Below, one piece after another: positions 58,170 to 64,000 of a DNA stretch of 64,000 nt. Numbering within the stretch: the stretch's first letter is position 1; each line of letters begins with the position of its first letter. The notes beneath the pieces are model-generated. The model made no database searches. It worked only from the letters and a program-made list of their open reading frames with translations, and was not told the DNA's origin. A program made the position numbers and the translations under genes. Origin of the DNA: Poronia punctata. Its lineage: Eukaryota > Ascomycota > Sordariomycetes > Xylariales > Xylariaceae. The stretch spans positions 1 to 64,000 of the forward strand of contig MU401473.1 of assembly GCA_022579005.1 (NCBI GenBank), read 5' to 3'.

Positions 58170-61100
58170 ATAATCCAAACATTTTTTCATCTGTCATGGA
58201 ACACATTATCGTATAGGTGGAGTTCAAGGCCAGATGACATTTTTACTTGTACGTTGCGTTAGGTCTTTTGTCACGAGGAATGACAGAAATAGCATCATAC
58301 TGTTTTGTTTGTTTTGTCTCCTACCTACCATGGTTGGAATAGAGTACATAAGCCGTACCAAATAATGTCAAAGAATGGGAATATAACATTGATACTTATT
58401 CTCGTTGGTTGACTCTGCAGCATACTTGCTATAAATAAGGCAAGAATGAATGGTTAACTTACAACGTACATGTCGGTTCCGGCATGTCATCGGGTTGTCC
58501 GTGATTGTGGACATTTTCATACACGTACATGCAGATTTGCCCAACCTTGCTTGGACCTACCTAATACATCATACACGTGTGAGAGGCTCGGTTAAGTTGA
58601 AGCTAAGCCGTTAAAGTAAAAAGAGAGATATTTGGAAGGATTCGGAGTATGATTGCTGATATTTGTCGACCCACACAGGTGACAGGTAAAGGGAAATATT
58701 TTACTCAGTACCTAATCTATTTATCTGCATGTTTTATAATTTACGTGTCTACCTCTTCCCTAGACGACGTTGAAAAGAAGACAATAGACTGAATAAAAGA
58801 ATAGAGAGACTCGTTATCCTTGTTGTGCAACTTTGGCTATGTAATATTATTATTAACTCTGGAGTACTCGTAAGTCGAGTCAAAACACGCTGACGGGCAG
58901 GATGCCGGTTTCAGAAAGCATGGCAGATAAACCTAACCTTATGATCCTTGCACTTAACCGAGTAAGTAAGTAATTCTGCACGTGGGAAGTAACAGTATAT
59001 TTTTCTGTTGTGTAAAATATTAGCCGACCTGTCTGTTTGTGGCACAGCGGTTAAGTAATGGCCCCCATCTTCCATTCTAGAAAATCCAAACTTTTTAAAG
59101 TGAGGAGAAAAGTTTGGACTTTAATACACAGACATTATGACGGGATGAGAGATCAGGAATATCTATCCACCTAAGCCTAGAAAGGTGGTAAGAGTCAAGA
59201 CAACCGATATGACTAGAATGGAATAACAAATAACGGCTTTCGGCTTGTTTTGGTTTTGTCAACGGCTTGCTTGTGGAGACTGTGTAATACCTGAAGTTGT
59301 ATAACTTTGCGCCGTCTAAACAAACTGTCAACTACATAGGTACATTATCGCGGCGATGCAACCTGTAGAGTTATAGCATCACGATATATGGTCTTTGAGG
59401 AGCTCTTTCTCCGTTTATTTACTAGGTAGTCTAGTCAGCTGAAAGAATAATAGAAAAACAGGTCAGTGCTCCCTATTGCTTGCATGTTTTAATGTATTCA
59501 TCTCATTTCATACTAACACCATAAAAAGCCTAGCGTTGCTGACGGACTAACCTAGATCCTCCCGGCAAAGCAGCCAAGAAGCAGAATATTGAAAAGAAGA
59601 ATGAAATACTTGGAAAAGTAGACTAGGTAAATCGCCCGCTAAAAGATGTACCAAGATATCTGAATCCAAACAAGCAATGACTATCTCGTTGGTAGACTCG
59701 GAGTAAGATCTCTCGGTTAGAATGTTAAAACGGTCGCTAGCCACACTAAACCTTAGGTGCTTAGATTACTAACACCGTCGAGTACCTATACGATGGCAAA
59801 ACAGAGGCGAGACGAAGAGCTCGTTTAACCGTGGTCGGGTCGATCATTACGGCAAATGTCACTATTTCGGCGTAGCGTATCTTCAAGTGCCAGATCACTC
59901 CCGCATTGAGCCAAATGCAGGATCTCAACCCCCGAGTTGTGTTACACGCTAGTCTAGATACAGTTCGTATATTGCCAAGTATGATGCTGGCTATTGCCTT
60001 TCCAGAATATCTGGTTCTGACCTATTAGGTGACAGCTACCGTCGTTGCCGTTCTCCCTGCGCCGCTTCCTTCGGCCCAGATATAACCAACAGTTTTCCTT
60101 TAACATGCAGCAACAAGCACCGGCTGACGTTTTTGTAAGCTTGACCTAGTTGGAAACCCAGCTGAAATTTATTGCCTCGTAGGAATATGCCGTTGGCAAT
60201 TTATTGCTTGCCCTTTTCTTTTCGTCCCACGAGTACAAACCAAACTCAAAGAGGAGTGAGTGAGTGAGTGAGTGAGTGAGTGAGTGAGTGGTAAGAAGGA
60301 ACGATGCCGAAACATGAGTACTCGTATTATCCCGAGTTTTTGCGAATTTGTCGGCAATAAAAAGGAATACTCGAGAGAAATTGGTCGGTAGAATAGCTTC
60401 AGAATTCGGAATCCTGTCCTGGGGGACCTTGCAATTATTATATTACATATGCTGACCAGGAATGCGTTTTCAGATATTCATCGACAAAGTTGAAACCTGA
60501 CCTTCTCCACCAAATTCTTCATCCCTCAACGACCCATTATCAACCCTTGTTCAAGCATGGACACCTTGTCCCTAGAGACGAATCAGACGGTTCGGTTTGA
60601 GCTTACGTGCTTTGGTCTTAAGTCAGCAAAAACGTGTTTCCTGTTACTTTTCCCTACTAGACAAACTCCACCCTGATGCCAAGTTTAGCTTGTATTCCCA
60701 CGCTTATCTTCGCTAGGACGGGAATCGAAGTTCGTTAGTCTAGTGTCCTCAGTCTAAGTTCGCGGCACTTTCAAGACACTCCGCGGTAGGTATTCCTTCC
60801 TTCCTGTCAACGGCAATGCAATAGGTATCGTACCGAGCTATCTAGTTAAAAACAGAAACCGACGCTTATTTAGTTTACCTGGAATGAACAAAACATCAGG
60901 CTCTATAAAGAAGTGACGCCAGGTATAACCTTCGAGTACTAGAAAATACTCGATAACAGTGTTGTAAGATAGACGGACTTCCCTCACGGCATTAGGAATT
61001 CCGAAATCCCCTACGTCGTATCGTACAAGCTAAGGTACAATAGGTATGCAGGCATAATACACGTACAGAAAAGAAAAGGCCATGTGTGGTCAAATGGCAG

Positions 61101-61615
61101 GGTTGCAGTCATACTACGGCATCCCATTCTTCTGCATAATCTTAAAAAGTTCTTATTAACAAGACGACCAGGGTCCGGCAAGAAAAAAGCAGGGGAGACC
61201 CTTTTAATACTTGGCTCCACCCCCACACCCGCGAGAAACCCTCCACAAGGCCTTTATACTATCTTTACTCTTACCCATCCTTACCGTGCGTATTTGTTCT
61301 CTTTATGATACTTTAAACTCTATACCACAGCTTAATCAACTTTGGAACCCGAAAAAAAGATTGGCGATTCGACCAAGACGAAAGAAGAATAGGGCTCGAA
61401 GCTTATTTTTCAGTAATACTTGGGGGGACGAGGACGAAGTCTATATGGACGTCGTCGATTCTATTAGCTGGGCCCGAGATACAACGATAGGAGGAGGAGG
61501 AGGAGTCGAATAAAGACAAGGAACCGGAAATGCTGCGTTGAAACTCACTCTTTTCACAGAATCAACCGGTTCGTCGGAGAGAGTGGTTTTTTCGGAACCG
61601 GAACCTTTTGGGAAG
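58170..61615. other. 3.4-kb intergenic region
   Basis: No gene recognised. It holds GAGT repeats at 60254-60290, two GTACTCGTA words (58864-58872, 60318-60326) and, from about 61200, the probable leader of the SAT4-type gene with an AGG-rich run near 61489-61505. Confidence 0.45.
60254..60290. repeat. (GAGT)x9 microsatellite
   Basis: Nine uninterrupted GAGT units in gene-free DNA. Confidence 0.9.
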
Positions 61616-63524
61616 ATGATGATGCCCGGGAACGAATGGGAGCTCTACAAGAGACAAGCCACCATAACGACGACAGCGACAGCACCGACACCGTCTGTAC
61701 ACGACAATCATGGCGAGGAACCGGGCGCCTTTAATCATAAACCGACCGTCGAGGCCTTAGTCATTACATTTACAGTGAGTACTGACTGACTGATGGCAAA
61801 CTTTTGGGTGGTGGTGAGAGTACTCATTCGTTTTACCAGGTCATAGCGTGGATTTGCGTAATTCTGCGAATATGGACGCGCCATCGACTTCGGGCTTTGG
61901 GATGGGATGACCTTTTCGTTTTTATTTTTCGGGTAAGACAATCCCTAGGAAGACGGGTAGATATACTTGTGTTTTTTTTTTTTTTTGGTTGTCAACTAAC
62001 ATGACTGGTGAAAAAAACAGATCACAGGGACAGCGGGTGGCGTATTTATTCTTTTATGTAAGTCTACCATGTCCATTATGATAACTGCCATCCTTCCCAG
62101 GAGGTTGTGAGTTGTCGCGTATGTCACCGGCTAACTCGTCTCCTACAGTATTTGATAATGGACTCGGCAAACATTATGCCGATATAGGAAAGGAAAATCA
62201 GAGGATGTTTCAAAAGGTGAGACTCTTTGATACATGTCCAACTTCACATACCTGTAGGCACGAATACCTAGGCAAAAGGGAACTAACCGTGACCGACAAA
62301 ACATCAGAAATACTACGTCGCATTACTGGCCTACACAATATCGACAGCGCTAATGAAGCTCTGCCTATTATCTCAATATCTCCGCCTATTCGCCGACGAC
62401 ATGCGGACGCGCAGGTTATGTTGGTTCTTTATTGCTCTAACCAGTGTATGGGGTCTCGCCTTTTCCGTCATCGCTCTGGTACCGTGTGTACCCATCGTCA
62501 GTTTCTGGGACTGGGCCGACACGACAGCTCGATGTTACGGTTTCGGGTCGCGTGTGCCGGCCGAGATAAGCAGTACATACGGCGCCCATGTCACGACCAA
62601 CGTCTTGCTCGACCTCATCGTCCTTGCCATACCGATACCGCATTATTTCAAGACTTTTAAGGAGAAGAGGCAACGGGTCGGCTTCACTCTTATGATTCTA
62701 CTGGGTATATTGTAAGTCTTGGTGAATCCTACAATCTGCGACTAAGAGGAAGAATGTAAAAGGTTGGATGAAAAGGGGGACTTGAACATGACACATACTA
62801 ACACGACTTTTCCAGAGTCAACCTGGTCAGCATATGGCGTCTACACGTCATAATCCGCACCCGAGCCGCAACCTGGCCCGTCCCCGACCCAACCTTTTAC
62901 GGACCCCAGTCCTTCGTCCTCGCCGTCCTCGAAGTCGACCTAGCCTCAATCGTGGCCTCGGTCCCGGTATTCTGGCCCATGCTGACCCAGAACTGGGGCA
63001 AAATCTTCGTCACGCAAGAAGTCCACGTAACGCGCCATCACCGCCGCCTATCCGGCGAAGACAACTTCGAGCTCCACGCCACCAATTCCTCCTCCCGATC
63101 CCCCAGCCGCGCAACAAGCGACGGCGGAAGCCTGAAGCTCGTCATCCAAGACACGGAAGGTCAAGACCGCGGTCGACGATCAGAGAGTAAATCGCGAAGT
63201 CGTAGCCAGAGTCGCGCGCCGGAGAAGAAAAGATACGACATGAGCGATCCGTATATTCGCGAACGGGTATATCCCCTCGATGGCGGGAACATGATCATGT
63301 CGGAGGCGCAGGTGATTTCCGAAGGGGCGCAAGGGTTTGAGCGGAATTATAGGGAACATTTCAGTCCCGGGGTTTCTTTATCTCAACCTGCTTCGATGGA
63401 TAAACTTGATGGGGCGGCTGCTGCTGCTTCTGCTGCGGCGGCGAGGATGAGTACTGATCATAATAGGGATCGGTCGTGGAGTATTTCTATATCGAGGAAA
63501 TCTTCACAGAGGTTTCTGAATTGA
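61616..63524 (+). CDS. SAT4/Pth11-like seven-helix membrane protein (fungal rhodopsin-domain family)
   Basis: Six exons: 61616-61774, 61840-61932, 62021-62057 (37 nt), 62149-62216, 62308-62711 and 62816-63524, giving 489 residues. All introns are GT-AG, and four show clear CTAAC branch sites. The first of three consecutive ATGs was taken as start; no signal peptide or CFEM cysteines precede helix 1. Family motifs in order: ALGWDDLFVFIF after helix 1-2, GLGKHYADI, the helix pair YYVALLAYTISTALMKLCLL, CVPIVSFWDW with ARCYGFG, NVLLDLIVLAIPIPHYF, and FYGPQSFVLAVLEVDLASIV. The cytoplasmic tail (~190 residues) has an RS-like stretch (SESKSRSRSQSRAPEKK) and a poly-Ala run. Some relatives act as surface sensors (Pth11); most have no known role, so receptor function is only inferred. 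Confidence 0.9.
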
Positions 63525-64000
63525 TTTTTTTCTTTTTCTTTTTCAATCAAGCGAACAGACGATCGAACGAAAATGGAGTGAGATATACGATAGGTTAGAT
63601 TTTGGGATATGGTTGGGTTGGGTAGGTTGTTTGTTTGTCTGTTGTACATAAAGTTATTATCTTGTATATACCCCTTATGCATTTACTCTTTGATAAAATC
63701 TCCAAAATACAAGAATGCCGCAGGGCTAATCAAACATTATCTTCTTACAAGGTGTCCCATCTCTGATTGTATTGAAAAGGAGAAAAGTAAGGTGAAATCA
63801 TCCAAGCTACACACCGTTGCGTAGGTAGCGGCATATTGGTAACGGTCTAGATTGCCTACGCAACAATTACAATATTATTGGACTCGATGTAAGAAAAAGT
63901 CTTTATTATTAGACAGTTATATCTGCACGAACACTGGCGAGGCCTTGGTCGTAGGCAATAGAAGGGCAGAGACGACTAACCTAGTCCTTATGCCGGTTGC
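63525..64000. other. 3' region with a 10-bp inverted repeat
   Basis: Downstream of the SAT4-type gene. GTTGCGTAGG (63816-63825) and CCTACGCAAC (63855-63864) form perfect 10-base arms around a 29-base loop; this could be a hairpin or a small element end. No coding region is seen before the window edge. Confidence 0.45.

Noticed and set aside
1..64000. CRISPR arrays, bacterial-type operons or Shine-Dalgarno sites
   Set aside because: Tandem repeats here have no spacers, and gene structure is clearly eukaryotic.

Overview
The window looks like nuclear DNA of a filamentous ascomycete (Pezizomycotina, probably Sordariomycetes). The reasons are short GT-AG introns (mostly 57-104 nt) with CTAAC/CTGAC-type branch sites, an extremely AT-rich island of the kind left by repeat-induced point mutation (RIP), and the gene content: a fungal-type complex I 78 kDa subunit, an SAT4/Pth11-like seven-helix membrane protein, a tannase/feruloyl esterase, a DHA1-type MFS exporter and a Ctf4/SepB homologue. 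Gene density is low, at twelve recognisable protein genes plus one tRNA in 64 kb, and several intergenic stretches exceed 3 kb.

Layout: 1-3005 is a RIP-like AT island. 3-9 kb holds a GGCT-fold (AIG2-like) gene and a broken DUF3435/'FluG domain'-like relic. 9.1-9.6 kb is a four-exon gene for mitochondrial ribosomal protein mS33, too fragmented to show as one ORF. 11.9-14.6 kb is a PUF RNA-binding protein. 16.0-18.6 kb (minus) is complex I nuo78 in six exons, one of them 15 nt. 19.84-19.97 kb is a tRNA-Lys(CTT) gene interrupted in its T arm by a 59-nt insert with all the marks of a spliceosomal intron. 21.9-23.6 kb is an MFS transporter. 27.8-28.4 and 34.3-35.1 kb are two small coiled-coil proteins, the second with PP1-docking-like motifs. 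39.1-42.1 kb (minus) is a large orphan protein with a hidden in-frame 57-nt intron. 42-49.5 kb is gene-poor and contains an assembly gap with low-quality duplicated flanks. 49.6-53.4 kb holds an SDR and a secreted tannase-family esterase. 53.6-58.2 kb is a divergent pair, a WD40 protein and Ctf4/SepB. 61.6-63.5 kb is the SAT4-type membrane protein.

Most genes are independent housekeeping or orphan genes. I see no convincing metabolic cluster. Links worth noting are the two nucleus-encoded mitochondrial genes (mS33, nuo78) and the shared bidirectional promoter of the WD40/Ctf4 pair. The most unusual item is the interrupted tRNA-Lys gene. Exon-intron models were built by hand from splice signals, reading phase and family knowledge; no search or alignment was run.
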